From: Epiperipatus broadwayi
Lineage: Eukaryota; Onychophora; Udeonychophora; Euonychophora; Peripatidae
NCBI GenBank assembly: GCA_028023455.1
Contig: JAQFVV010000153.1
Span: 1,620,212 to 1,684,211, forward strand
Direction of reading: 5' to 3'
DNA length: 64,000 bases
The number at the start of each line of letters is the position of its first letter. Within the stretch, counting starts at the first letter, position 1. Below the pieces are notes generated by a model. It did not search any database. It was not told where the DNA came from and saw only the letters and a list, made by a program, of their open reading frames with translations. The position numbers and the translations under genes were made by a program. Positions 1 through 10,806 of this stretch are shown in pieces.

Positions 1-236
1 TCCAGTCTCTATGATGCTACATCCTCTGATGAGCAGGAAATATTGTTGTAGGTGGGGTGACATCTGCATTGGGGAATGCCAATCGATAGATATCAATGTT
101 TTGCTGAATTTAGTTGTTGTGAAATTAATACAATTTTTTTAAATCTTTTATGCAAACTGTACTTAAACTAATTTATTTTTAGTTATAGTACTTAATATAC
201 ATTATTATTGTACACATGACTAATTGTAAAAAAAAG
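1..236. other. AT-rich flank, nothing recognised
   Basis: No open frame, RNA gene or repeat shared with the rest of the window was recognised here. A CTGATGAG string at about 29 was examined as a hammerhead core and rejected because no stem II follows it. Confidence 0.5.
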
Positions 237-302
237 TTATGCTGTAAACTGAAAGGAGATCCTTTAATTTCTCTTTCAAGCTTTAAGGGAATCAAACAGG
301 CA

Positions 303-486
303 AATGTTTTTGTTTTTTGGTTTTATTATATGAAGTTTGTTTATAATGTAATATGTTTTTTCTAGACCCTTGAAAATGACTATAGAGTAAAGATAGTTGA
401 AACGTTGGAAATAAGTGAATATATATATATACATCAAATAAAGTTTTTGAAAAGAAAAGTAAGTGGTTTTAATTATAGAATTATAT
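303..486 (+). mobile_element. Insert in RTE copy A with hammerhead-like motif
   Basis: In the copy at 51.7 kb the 5' leader is continuous (…GCAAGGCAAATTTC…). Here it is split by about 185 bp, with GGCAAAT repeated on both sides (near 300 and 487), which looks like a short target duplication. Inside, at 369-402, a stem TGACTAT/ATAGTTG is followed by GAAACGTT and then by AATAAAG-rich sequence. This order (purine-rich box, short hairpin, GAAAC) resembles degenerate hammerhead motifs at Penelope-like element ends. The function is inferred and weak. Confidence 0.45.
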
Positions 487-2904
487 GGCAAATTTCTAAT
501 GTTCATTCAATATGTTTTTCCTCATTGTGGCCATTACATAATTTTTCATATAGTAAAAACTTCTGAGTTTAAGATCAAAAAGCATCACGGTCTTATTTTG
601 TAGTTGCTAATAGTTTTAACTTAAATGTCAGTTGAGTTTTCTTGAAGACAAAATGAATTTGTATGTGAATTAACTTTTTTAACAGATATTTATAAACCAT
701 GACTGATGTTTTAAAACTGAATAATGGCCCTTATTTCCAGGAGGCTTCAATAAAGTCACCAGGTGAAGCAATAATTGGTGATGGAAGGTGGAGGATATTA
801 AAAATATGTTTGCAGAGCCAGACTGGCATTTGATATTGGACTTTTGTTAAGTACTTACAACTTCAGATCACTTTCAAGTAAAGAATGGTTGCAGAAATTA
901 GAAAAACTATCTAATATTAAAGATGATATTGTCTGATTTTGCTGGGAAGTTAAAAAAAGGTAAGAAATCAATTTATTTAAAAAGTAAACAAATACTTTGC
1001 TACAAAAGGCACAAATCTTCAAAGCACAAGAAAAGTGATTCATTATAAATATAAATGGAAGAACAACATTGTGAAAATTGATGACACAGTGGGAAGATTG
1101 ATTGTTCAACTTAATGGTAGACATCAAATGAAGATAATTCAAGTTTATGCTCCAAAAATTTCTCATTATGATGAAAAAGAAGATTGTAGATGTGTAAAAG
1201 GCTTTTGATCAGTATAAACAACATTTTAAAATTGTCAGGGGAAGCTTTAATGCCAGAATTGGTATATGGTTGAAAGATGAAGATTCTGTAAGTTATAAGT
1301 GATAGAAGTAAAAAAAAGGAAAAAAAAGATTTGTGGAACTTGCAGAAAATGAAAAACAGTACATTAGAATTCTTTCTTTGAGGAAAATGCAAAATGGAAA
1401 TGGAAGCATCTAAATAAAGTACAGCAAAATTGAATTACGTTTTGGCTAACTGAAAATATATATTTTAAGAGTGTAATATTCTTAATAAATCCAACGCAGG
1501 AAATGAGTATGATTGTTGGGATGTAAGATAGCAACTTCAAAAATTATATTTATATATTTCCAGTTAATATTGCTAATCTTCAGAAACATTCCAAAGAATT
1601 TAAATTGAAACTTCCAAATCATTTTAAAATATTAAAAGATTTTGAAAATGGTTTACATTTGGATATAATCAATAGAAATATCATTAATATATAATAAAAG
1701 CTGGAGCAAAGATAGCTAGTATAGAAAACAGCAATTAACAGTAACTTTTTTATTGAAATAAGACAATAGTATAAAAAAGAAGGAATATGAAAATAGACAA
1801 AAGTGGTCTATTAAGAAGAATTGAATGCCTTGACTTTTATAAAATGATATGAAAAAAGTTAATATTTGATATAAGAAAATATAATTTTCAATTAGCAAAG
1901 AAAGCTATAGAAGAATATAATTTTAAAAATGGAGAACATCTTGATATTGGTAGGAAACTATTTCTGCAATAAAAAGATAATATAGAATTATTACTAAAAT
2001 ACTATATAATAATAAAGAAAGAGAAAATTAAGTATCCCCTATAATTACTACATCTTCTGGATTAAGCATTATTTTAAATGAAAATGTAAGACATGCAAAA
2101 ATTAATGAAGAAGGAAAAACTCCAGATAATGATGAAATTATAATGGATATGTTAAAAGAAGTAGATAAAGAATACCAATTGTCTAAATGATAAAGATGTA
2201 CCAGATATTTGGAAGAACGTAATATCATCAAAATATAAACCCAGAAAATTGTCATATTCTGAAAAATATTTATGAAAATGCCACAACAATGATTAGTTTT
2301 TTTAAAAGTACTAAGAAGATTAACACTGGAAAGAATGTGTGGTAGGGTGATTCCATATCTCCAAAACTTTTTATCACAGTTTTACAAAAACAAGAATTAA
2401 TTGGGGGATTAAAATGGAAAACTAAGAAAGTGAAAATAAATGAATACTACATAAATCATTCAGATTTTTCAGATAATGTGGTTGCTTTGTAAATAATGTT
2501 TCAAAACTTCAGGAAAAGTTGCAAGAATTATGAAATAAAAGTAAACAAATAGTGCTGAAGATATTTCTCAATAGAAAAAAATAAAGATTGATAAAGTTAA
2601 ATTAGAATAAGTTAATAACTATTAATACCAGGGTTAGATTATTGATACAAATGGAAATATAATAGATGAAAGTAATCATATAATTAAACTTGGATGGAAT
2701 GCTTTTGATATAAATAACTTAACTAATATTAAAAGGAAATGTGTCTCTGTAGTTCAAAGGAAGGGCTTTAATTAATCTGTATACCAGTTTATATTTATAA
2801 ATCTAAGACTTGGATACTTAACTAAACAGCAATATAGAAACTTTCAACCATTCAATGATGTATTGAAAGGTATATAGTAGGAATAACAAAATAAAATCTA
2901 AAGC

Positions 2905-2906
<2 letters not shown>

Positions 2907-2999
<93 letters not shown>
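2907..2999. repeat. (TA)n microsatellite
   Basis: About 90 bp of pure TA lie inside RTE copy A. The copy at 51.7 kb has coding sequence at this position and its own TA tract at the 3' end instead, so this tract expanded within the element. Confidence 0.97.
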
Positions 3000-3001
<2 letters not shown>

Positions 3002-3254
3002 CTGAATCATTGAAAGAATTGGTTGGGCTAGACATATTTCTAGAAGAGATTATAATAAATGGACAGTTTCTGGATGTCAACATATTGTAATAGACCTAGA
3101 AGAAGACCAAGTATGAGATGGATGAATAAAATAATGAAGTTTGCTGGTATTGTGTGTAGAAGAGAGACTAGAGATCTGAAAAACTCAACTAACCTTGGAG
3201 AGACATTTATTCTTCAGTGAATCAATAAAAATAATGATGATGATTATGATTATT

Positions 3255-3480
3255 TGAATGTCACATGATCACCATTTTTTATGCTTGCCTATAACTGTTA
3301 TTCAAAGAGGCAAAACTCTTCATACAATATTTCCACTCAATGCAAGCCAGAGTAATCAATGGATGACAGAAGGCTTGTGCATAAAATCCCCATCTAGTGC
3401 CTACTCATCCGATATCCCCAGACTAGTTTTTTTCTGGCTTGTGACCTTCATCAGTGAGGATCCTTGGATCTGAAAGCACT
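3255..3480 (+). repeat. Fold-back repeat, copy 1
   Basis: The first ~100 bp match 3715-3810 in direct orientation (both start CACATGATCACCATTTTTTATG). The segment 3320-3450 matches 3800-3945 in inverted orientation. The region is therefore an arm of a larger inverted structure shared with copy 2. Near its end, on the minus strand (about 3448-3465), CTGATGAAGG with a following CCAGAAA is a weak hammerhead-like string. Confidence 0.7.
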
Positions 3481-3714
3481 GCAACTACATTTTATGATCT
3501 AATGCAACCCTCCAGCAGCCATATTTTATCTCTACTTAACTACAAAACTATGAGTCTTAAATTGAAAACACAATATTTTTAAACCAATCTCATTAGCTTA
3601 TATAGTCATATAAGTCTGAACTCAGTTCAGTACCCATACATTTTGGTGTCTTTGGTTCTTTAATAACCATAGCCTCCGCTATTTTATTAGGCAGGATTGG
3701 TTTTAAGCCAATAA
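3481..3714. other. Spacer between fold-back copies
   Basis: AT-rich spacer between the two related repeat copies. It may belong to the same element, but it has no recognisable match elsewhere in the window and no coding signal. Confidence 0.4.
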
Positions 3715-3950
3715 ACATCACATGATCACCATTTTTTATGCTTGCCTAAAACTGTTATTAAAACAGGCAAAACTCTTCATACAATATTGCCACTCAGTGC
3801 AAGTCACAAACTAGTCTGGGTATTTTGGATGAGTAGACACTAGATGGGGATTTTATGCACAGGCCTCTGGCATCCATTAATTACTCTGGCTTGCACTGAA
3901 TGGCAATACTGTATGGAGAGTTTTGCCTGTTTTAATGATTTGAATGTATT
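3715..3950 (+). repeat. Fold-back repeat, copy 2 (hairpin)
   Basis: Arms at 3761-3804 and 3888-3934 are inverted repeats of about 45 bp with roughly four mismatches, enclosing an ~80-bp loop. The left arm reads AAACAGGCAAAACTCTTCAT onwards; the right arm ends AGAGTTTTGCCTGTTTT. The structure is MITE-like, but no target duplication was identified. Confidence 0.75.
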
Positions 3951-4292
3951 ATGTTTGTGATTTCACAACCAATCTCAATGCTATATTTGTATAAATAAAC
4001 TATAGTTAAATATTGTACTGTGAAATATGTAGCCAAATTATCAGCAAGAATATAATATATTTTATAAAAAATAATTCACAGAAATTACATTGTATGACAG
4101 TGAAAATATTTAGATTTCTATATTTAAATTGCTACAATATATTTGATTCGGAAGTAAAAATGACTAATTTAAGAGATTAAAGTTAGCTGAGAAAAATTTT
4201 AAAACACCAGAGAAAACTGCTTCTCTAGTTGACAGGGACTGTTATGCATGTCTCTATCATTTGTTTTTCAAGCAACTGAGCATACAGCACAT
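3951..4292. other. AT-rich spacer
   Basis: Nothing recognised. No ORF with family resemblance, and no repeat shared with other parts of the window. Confidence 0.4.
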
Positions 4293-4420
4293 CAGTAGTT
4301 CTCAATCTTTTATATTTCACACTCCTTTTTTTACCCTGAATCTTGTTTATTTATTCGACTCCCTTTCTGCTAAGCTATGGCGCACCCTTGGGGTAATGTC
4401 CCTCTGTTTGAGAACCACTA
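4293..4420 (+). mobile_element. hAT MITE (outer, about 128 bp)
   Basis: The left end is CAGTAGTTCTCAA and the right end TTGAGAACCACTA, imperfect terminal inverted repeats of the hAT type CAGTGGTTCTCAA. The left flank is CAGCACAT. If the neighbouring element and its duplication are removed, the right flank reads CAGTATAT, a 6-of-8 match whose two differences are C to T. An 8-bp duplication is the hAT signature. There is no coding capacity. Confidence 0.8.
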
Positions 4421-4423
4421 CAG

Positions 4424-4750
4424 CAGGGGTTCCCAACCCTATGCCTGCAGGCACCATGGTGCCCGCAGACCATTTTATGTGTGCCCGCCACTATCCTAAC
4501 ACGATAAAAAATTATTTATCTGATACAAATAAATTTAATTTTAAAAATTTCTTATAAATTATTGTATTATATTGTAATAAAATTGAAGGACATTCTATAT
4601 TTTTACAATGTAAATAAATATTTTTCTGTACATTATATGTATTATTAACAATATCCAACTATAAATTTACATTGTAAAAATAAATGGTGCCCGCCACCTG
4701 GCCGGTATTATAGAATGTGCTCTTAAGTGCAAAAAGGTTGGGGACCCCTG
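4424..4750 (+). mobile_element. hAT MITE (nested at edge of the outer one)
   Basis: The terminal inverted repeats are CAGGGGTTCCCAACC at the left and GGTTGGGGACCCCTG at the right, close to the Charlie-like hAT ends known in animals. The flanks are CACTACAG (4416-4423) and TGCTACAG (4751-4758), an 8-bp duplication with two transitions. The left flank lies in the end of the outer MITE, so this element arrived later. Subterminal GTGCCCGC motifs appear near both ends. Non-coding. Confidence 0.88.
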
Positions 4751-4758
4751 TGCTACAG

Positions 4759-5570
4759 TATATAAATAAGTATTACTATTACTAAGCTAAGTTTATGTGT
4801 GAAAATATGTCAAGTAATATAGAGTTTAAGATGTTATATCATTAGCTACTGATCTCATTTTGCATCGAAATATAATATATATAAAGAAAAGATGTTAAAA
4901 AATAAAAAATTGGAATACTTCTGACAGCATGTATCAAAGCTACTTGATTAGGAAAGAAAAAAACTTAAAAAAAAAAAAAAACGTGTATATATGTATATTT
5001 TTCATACAATACTTTATTATAAGAATTCGTTGTCCTTGAAAGAAAATAATAACGTCTAAATGATTTTAAAATCTATCATTTAAATAACGTCAATTTTTAT
5101 TTTTCAGTAGTCAAATATAAAGCTTGCAAGGAAACAAATTGAATTAAGAATATCTTTGTTCTAACCCATTAAGAAATTAAGAAATGATGAGCTATTGGCT
5201 ATGATTTATATTCTTTATTTCAAAATGCGTATAAATATTTAAACATTGTACAAAACACGAATAAATTCCCAGGAGATTATTTCAAGCTGCGGTCGTAATT
5301 ATTTAAAATAGAAGCCTTCAAAGATTTCCATGCCTGCACCTTATTACGTAAAGTAACCTCCATTTGATTAAAAAAAAGACAATAATAATTTTATTAATAA
5401 TTTAAACAAACTCAAGGTGATAATTAATTAAGCTCTGATTTACTGTCGTTGATATTAAATTAAGATAAATTCATGTATTATGAAAATATATATGTAAATT
5501 GTATGTATAATTCAATTATACATTTTCCTAATACAAGAACATTTTATTTGAAGATATTATTTTAACTCAA
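4759..5570. other. AT-rich spacer
   Basis: No gene or repeat recognised. Only short homopolymer and TA-rich runs are present. Confidence 0.4.
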
Positions 5571-7620
5571 GGGTTGGCCGCCTGGGGCTCACTGGTCCCA
5601 TAAGTCCATCATAGATTTTTGTCCAGCCCTCCAACTTAACAACTGAACACCAATTATCTAGAGATTAGATAACTAGTAGCCAATGGTTAGATATCAGTGT
5701 ACCAGAAAGTGTTTAATAAAAACTTATTCACAATTATTAAATCTCATCACATTACTGTATCTGCAGATACATTTGTTTTTATTGTTTTTTATTTTTCCAC
5801 AATGATTTATTTTTTTCTCTTTCTTTTCCAAAAGTTCTTTTTTTTAGCAAAAGCAAACCCATGGATACTAAGAAAAGAAAGGTAAATCTTGAGACCAAAA
5901 TTTTAATGAGAGTTGGGCACTTAGCTATTTTTTTATTTAGCATTTTGGGGAGTGTATTTGTTTGATTTATCAAGATATCATTGCTGTGAAAAAAATTTCA
6001 AATATTAAATGGCATTATGAAATTTTTCATAGTTATTACAACAATTTCACTCAAAAAACACAAGAAGAAGAAATTGCATGGTTAAGAAATAATTTAACAA
6101 AGCAATCATTCTTTTTCACAAGAAAAGTTGAAGAAATTGACCAAAACACTCATGTTAGCTAAAAGATGTCAAAACTAATTGCAGAAAAGATTAAACATTT
6201 TATTCATGGAGAATTCGTCATAGAATGTACGTTGAAGGTAGTGGATGTTGTTTGTCCAGAAAAAAAGGAATTATTTTTTGCAATAAGCTTATCAGCAAGA
6301 ACTGTAACAAGATGAATTGAAGACCTGGTAGGAAATGTCAGAAATGGCTTAGCATTTTTATAAATCTGTAATATCATTCCATTGCTATTGATGAAACCAC
6401 AGATATAGTGGATACTTGCCAACTTGCAGTTTTTGTGATGGATGTAACACCGACATTTGATATTGTAAAAGAAATTGTACAATTGATTCCTATGAAGGAC
6501 ACCTGCACTGAAGAAGATATTTTTGGAGGCATTATAAAGTCTATTTCTGAAATGAATCTTGATTTATCAAAGCTTATTGGAGAAACCATAGATGGAGCAC
6601 CAGTGATGGTTAGAGAAAAAAAGGAGTTTGTTTTATTGCTTCAAGAACACATTGGTATTAATCAAAATTAATGAAACTTCAATGCATTATTCCTCAGGAT
6701 GCATTATATGCAAAGTCATTGAATTTTAAAATATCATGGCAGTGGTCATAAAAACAGTGAATTTTATATTTTCAAAAGGACTAAATAACCACCAGTTTCA
6801 ATAATTTTTCAAACAAATTAAAGCAGATTATGGTGATTTTACATATTTTTGAGGAAAAATTCTGGAATGAGTATATGTATTAAGAGAAGTGATTGCTATA
6901 TTTTTAGAGAGGAAAGGCCAAGATAATTCTTGCTTTCAGGATCTACTGTAGATTATCAAGTTATAATTTATGGTAGACATCATGATTCACATGAGCAATT
7001 TGAATCTTAGACTTTAATGAAAGAACAAACTTATATTTGAAATGTTTGATCAAATTCTTGTTTTTGAAAGAAAATTTCAATTGTGGGAATTACAACTTCA
7101 GGCAAGCAACTACTCTCATGTTCCAAGTCTCCAAAATCAAAAAAAAGACATAATCTCAGACATTTTTATGAACTCTATTCAGGATTTGAGAAGGGAGTTT
7201 TTCTCCCATTTCATGGACTTCTAGCAATAAACAAATCAATTTATATTATTTGGTTTTCTTATGAAGTTGATATGGATCACATGGCAAAAAAATATCAGTT
7301 GGAATTAATCAAATTACAATGTGACAAATTTTTGAAATCAAAATTTCACTTCAAGTCCATTGCTAACATCTATTAGCAATATATATTGTCAAATGGAAAA
7401 TATAAAAACATCTTAAATAATGCAAAAATGATGGTGTTATTATTTGCAATACATATGCTTGTGAACAACTTTTTTTAAAAATGAAATATTCTAAAAGTCG
7501 TTTAAGAACAGGGATGCATGATGATCAACTGAATGATAATTTGCTTCTGGCATCAACAAATATTTCTCCTGATCTGGAGAAATAAGCAAGCAATATGCAG
7601 AAATTTAAGTGTCACATTAA
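5571..7620 (+). pseudogene. hAT transposase relic (GTF2IRD2/ZBED-like)
   Basis: Conceptual translation across several frameshifts and stops follows a hAT transposase of the family domesticated as GTF2IRD2 and ZBED5 in vertebrates. Order seen: a degenerate zinc-finger segment near 5950-6030 (ending HYEIFH); then IAWLRNNLTKQSFFF; then GEFVIECTLKVVDVVCPEKK near 6210-6270; then the catalytic-core part TCQLAVFVMDVTP to DLSKLIGETIDGAPVM at 6414-6606; then MVDIMIHMSNLNL near 6970; and the C-terminal dimerisation region (YACEQLFLKMKYSKSR…LNDNLLL…NISPDLEK) near 7450-7590. The left boundary may be the CAAGGGTTGGCCGCC-like end near 5571, which resembles a hAT terminus; no matching right end was found. 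Many stops and deletions show it is inactive. It is a transposon relic, not a host gene. Confidence 0.85.
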
Positions 7621-8655
7621 TTAAATTGTAATTTCTAATTATATTTTATTTATAGTAAGGAATTTGCAATTTTTTGTTGAGTTTGCAGTAAGCAGTTGTT
7701 TTACTGTTATTCCTACAATAAAATAAGTTACCTTGTTTAAATAAAATTACATTGAGTTCCTTGTTTTCTTTAAATATCCAGACCAAGACAGCTTTCTGGA
7801 TAAATCAGTCTAACATTGAGACAATTTATTTGTAGTACATTTGATATCATGACCCTCATGACACTACATAGCAGTCTGGTTCTCTATCTCCAAAGGGTTT
7901 TAGCTAATCTCTTCTCTTTTGGAGAAATGAGGGTGCTATTTTTCAGTTGTTGTTGTTGTTGCTGTTGCTTTGATTTTCAGATCAGTAAACATTAAAGTAA
8001 GTATACAGATAATCCAGAAACTCAGAAGTGGTAAGTATCTGTCATCTTTCATACATGAGATAAAGTTCTCTAATTTTGTATTTTATGATCAGCATTGTAT
8101 GTATACAAGGTATTTGGCCAATTTGAATTAATATGTAATTTTTACTCTCCTGTTAAAAACAACTACATATTCATTTAGTCATCAGTAATTGAATGGCTAG
8201 CTAGGTTAGATCTGACTGACTTTTTTAGTACACTGATAAGAACTTTTTACAATTTTTATCAAACTTTTTTGCAACATTTTGTGACAATAATATATAGTTA
8301 AATAAGTTTGTACATAAATTCCACCCACCAGATAGAACCATATAGCACATTTCAATGTGTAAAGAAAAAAATTATAATAATAAAATGTAATATTAATTAA
8401 TTATTGAATTTATGGCAAAAGAATGTTAAATAATATCATGGAAATAATATATATTTAACATTCAAAATCATTATAGCTCCTCTGGTAAATAGGTCATATA
8501 CTATAGAAGCATCAAACAATTTGATCTATTTATTTAATTAAAAGTTGGATATCTGGGAAAATTTTTCAGCCTGATTTGAAATCAAATCTAGATCACCACA
8601 AGACTGGAAATAGATGCACTACTATTAGGCCAAAAAGTTATTGTAAAATGATAAA

Positions 8656-8656
<1 letters not shown>
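7621..8656. other. AT-rich region with short TTG run
   Basis: No gene recognised. A short GTTGTTGTTGTTGCTGTTGC run occurs near 7950. The rest is unique AT-rich sequence. Confidence 0.4.

Positions 8657-8698
<42 letters not shown>
8657..8698. repeat. (TA)n microsatellite
   Basis: About 40 bp of alternating TA. Confidence 0.95.
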
Positions 8699-8702
<4 letters not shown>

Positions 8703-8786
8703 GCATAAAGCTAAACTAGTCAATAAATAATCAAAATTACTCCAAATCAACCAAACTAGCCAAGAAAATATAATCTACAACACAAC

Positions 8787-9066
8787 CAATGATTTCACTG
8801 CTACAAGAAGACTTCTCAAGTGTAAACAACTATAAAATAACAACAAATTTATATTAAACATTATCCACAATTCCATTTACTTTTCATCCGCCCTTAATTA
8901 TTAAAAATATATAATTCTGAAGCAATTAACTTATTTAAAAGTTCTTTTAATATTAGGGGTGGATGGGAAATAAATGGAATTGTGGGTAATGTTTAATATA
9001 AATATGTTGTTGTTTGTAGTTCTTTACACTTGAGAAGTCTGCTTGTAACAGTGAAACCATGATTAT
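8787..9066. repeat. Long hairpin / fold-back element
   Basis: The arms 8788-8895 and about 8955-9066 are inverted repeats of ~108 bp, roughly 88% identical by eye. For example GACTTCTCAAGTGTAAA is mirrored by TTTACACTTGAGAAGTC, and ATTAAACATTATCCACAATT by AATTGTGGGTAATGTTTAAT. The loop is about 60 bp. The structure suggests a fold-back MITE. No coding sequence and no confident target duplication. Confidence 0.82.
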
Positions 9067-10465
9067 TTCTAATATCAAAAATAAGAGGCAAGCAAACAGG
9101 ACTGTGATTTTAGAGAGCTTTTTATCTCTCCATTAGTTATTTATGCTAGACCAAATTTTTTTATTTTTTTATCAACCCTTCAGTAGCGTATATAAAGATA
9201 ATTTTTTATTTTTTATTTCAATTGATAATTACTTTAAATGATTATATGGTTAAAATCTTTTATAATTTGAAATAAACATTAAGAAAATCTATATATCTAT
9301 AAAAGTATAATTTCATTTCAATTGTTAATTAAAGAGTGAGTAAAAAAAAAAACAGATCCAATGATTTGCTGTTCTGGAGATCATATGAAAATTCACATGA
9401 AATTCGAACATCAGAAATGACAGAATTACCCTGTAATCTGGGACTTTTAGCTTTATAGTTTGCTACTTGTCTGCTCAAAGTCATACAAGCCAAATGGATC
9501 AAGTACGTTTTAAAAAGAAAATAGAAGTCTTTGAAACTATGGTTATATATTTCTTTAATTATTATTTATTTCCGACATTTCAATCGTCAACTATGCTACA
9601 ATCTCGAAAGTTGTAATTTATAATATGTAAAATCGTCACTATTTCTGAATTTATTTTATTTCACAGGAAAACGATCATTTTTTATTTGAATCTAACAAAA
9701 TAATAAAAGAGAAAAAAACATAAATTACCACAACTGAAAAATAAAATAAGTTATAGTGTAAATGTGTATGCAATTACTAAGTTTTTGGTCATTAAGGCTT
9801 TTCTGCACATAGGTAGAGATTTATTGAATCACTCAAAACAAATATTTTTTTATATTAAGAGACTCACCTGATATAGTTATTAAAATACCTACCAAGCTCA
9901 TACATAACCTGTGGGTCAATTCTTGTTGAAGATTTGTTTTTTAAATAAATAATTTTTTTTTAGATAGCTAGTCTTAACCAATTCAACTGGCCTTCTAATA
10001 TTAATTATTAATGTTTCTTTATTTGTTATTAGCTAATAATAATGATCTTAAGATAATCTAAGTTATTTATAAAAATATTGATGCATTGGTCACGAAACAA
10101 AAATTGTAAAATAATAGTCTTCATTATTGTTAAAGAATGTATCATACACTTATAGGCATTCTTAGAAAGCATTCACATTTGCTAATAACTTTTATAACAC
10201 TGAATTACATTTTTATCATTTTTTTCTAAATTAATAAATTTCTGCTCATTACAATTTAAATCTATGAAGTAAAAAAAGAATAAAATTGTTTTGTTTGCAA
10301 ATCGTAAACAAAAAATATATTTAAGTAAGTTTAGGAAGCACTCTAAAACTAAAATAAGTTCCTTATGAAGTCTTGGTAAAATACTTTTATATACATATGC
10401 TATATAAATACATATAATATCTTTAATATTTGAAATACAGGTATTCTTCATATATCTGGAACTTA
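9067..10465. other. AT-rich region, nothing recognised
   Basis: No protein family, RNA gene or repeat shared with other loci was recognised. The minus-strand frame near 10182-10505 has no family resemblance and overlaps the start of an HH repeat. Confidence 0.4.
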
Positions 10466-10565
10466 ATTGTAAATATAGGGGATTTGAACACAAACTTTCA
10501 AGCACCTTTCAACTATCCACACTATCTCATACTACTGATACACATAACCACATACCTGTAGAAAA

Positions 10566-10629
10566 GATAAATAATCACCAATATAGTATTTCATGCTGAA
10601 CCAGAACTCATCAGTTGGTCCAGATTATC
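10566..10629 (-). ncRNA. Hammerhead ribozyme, HH repeat (near intact)
   Basis: On the minus strand the order is: stem I strand ending CCAA; CTGATGA; stem II hairpin GTTCTG-GTT-CAGCAT with one mismatch; GAAA; a minimal helix III; then TA before TTGG, which pairs with CCAA. Further stem I pairs (AATC/GATT and GATA/TATC) flank internal loops. All invariant core bases are present. The stem II mismatch may weaken it. Folded by eye only. Confidence 0.65.
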
Positions 10630-10660
10630 ATCTTCCACATATATATATATAATCAGTGTG

Positions 10661-10720
10661 GGCGATAATAATCTGGACAAACTGATAAACGTTGGTTCAC
10701 CACGAAATATGTATAACAGT
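10661..10720 (+). pseudogene. Degenerate hammerhead, HH repeat
   Basis: The right arm of the hairpin reads CTGATAA in place of CTGATGA, then a mutated stem II and GAAA. The G8 to A change removes a catalytic base, and TTGG downstream has become TAAC, so it should be inactive. Confidence 0.6.
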
Positions 10721-10806
10721 ATGTGGTCATGTTTATCAGTGGTATGAGATAATGTGGATAATTGAAGGGTCCTTGAAAGTCTGTGTTCATATTCTATATT
10801 TATAAT

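Larger units (their letters stand above)
237..3253 (+). mobile_element. RTE-type LINE, copy A (decayed)
   Basis: This is a near full-length but heavily mutated non-LTR retrotransposon, colinear with the better copy at 51.7-54.9 kb. The endonuclease part begins near 848 (STYNFRSLSSK). The reverse transcriptase part runs from about 2036 to 2850, where GDSISPKLF (motif B) can be read near 2350; the catalytic FADD box is degenerate (FSDN, near 2470). The C-terminal segment with GWARHISRR-like coding follows the TA tract, near 3020. Stops and frameshifts occur throughout, so it cannot encode protein. The 3' end is a short TGATGATGATTATGATT tail, typical of RTE elements. A ~185-bp insert (303-486) and an expanded TA tract interrupt it. 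The RTE clade is inferred from the endonuclease and reverse transcriptase motifs. Confidence 0.85.
10466..10806. repeat. HH repeat, inverted pair forming a hairpin
   Basis: The left half (10466-10650) is the family in antisense orientation and the right half (10651-10806) in sense orientation, so the whole folds into a hairpin of about 340 bp. The outer arms carry the family's TTTGAACnCAnACTTTCAAG segment and its complement. The inner arms carry the hammerhead segment on the minus strand (left) and a degenerate one on the plus strand (right). Confidence 0.85.

Noticed and set aside
20-50. CTGATGAG followed by GCAGGAAA as a hammerhead ribozyme
   Set aside because: Only four bases separate CTGATGAG from the GAAA string, so there is no stem II, and no flanking stems pair.
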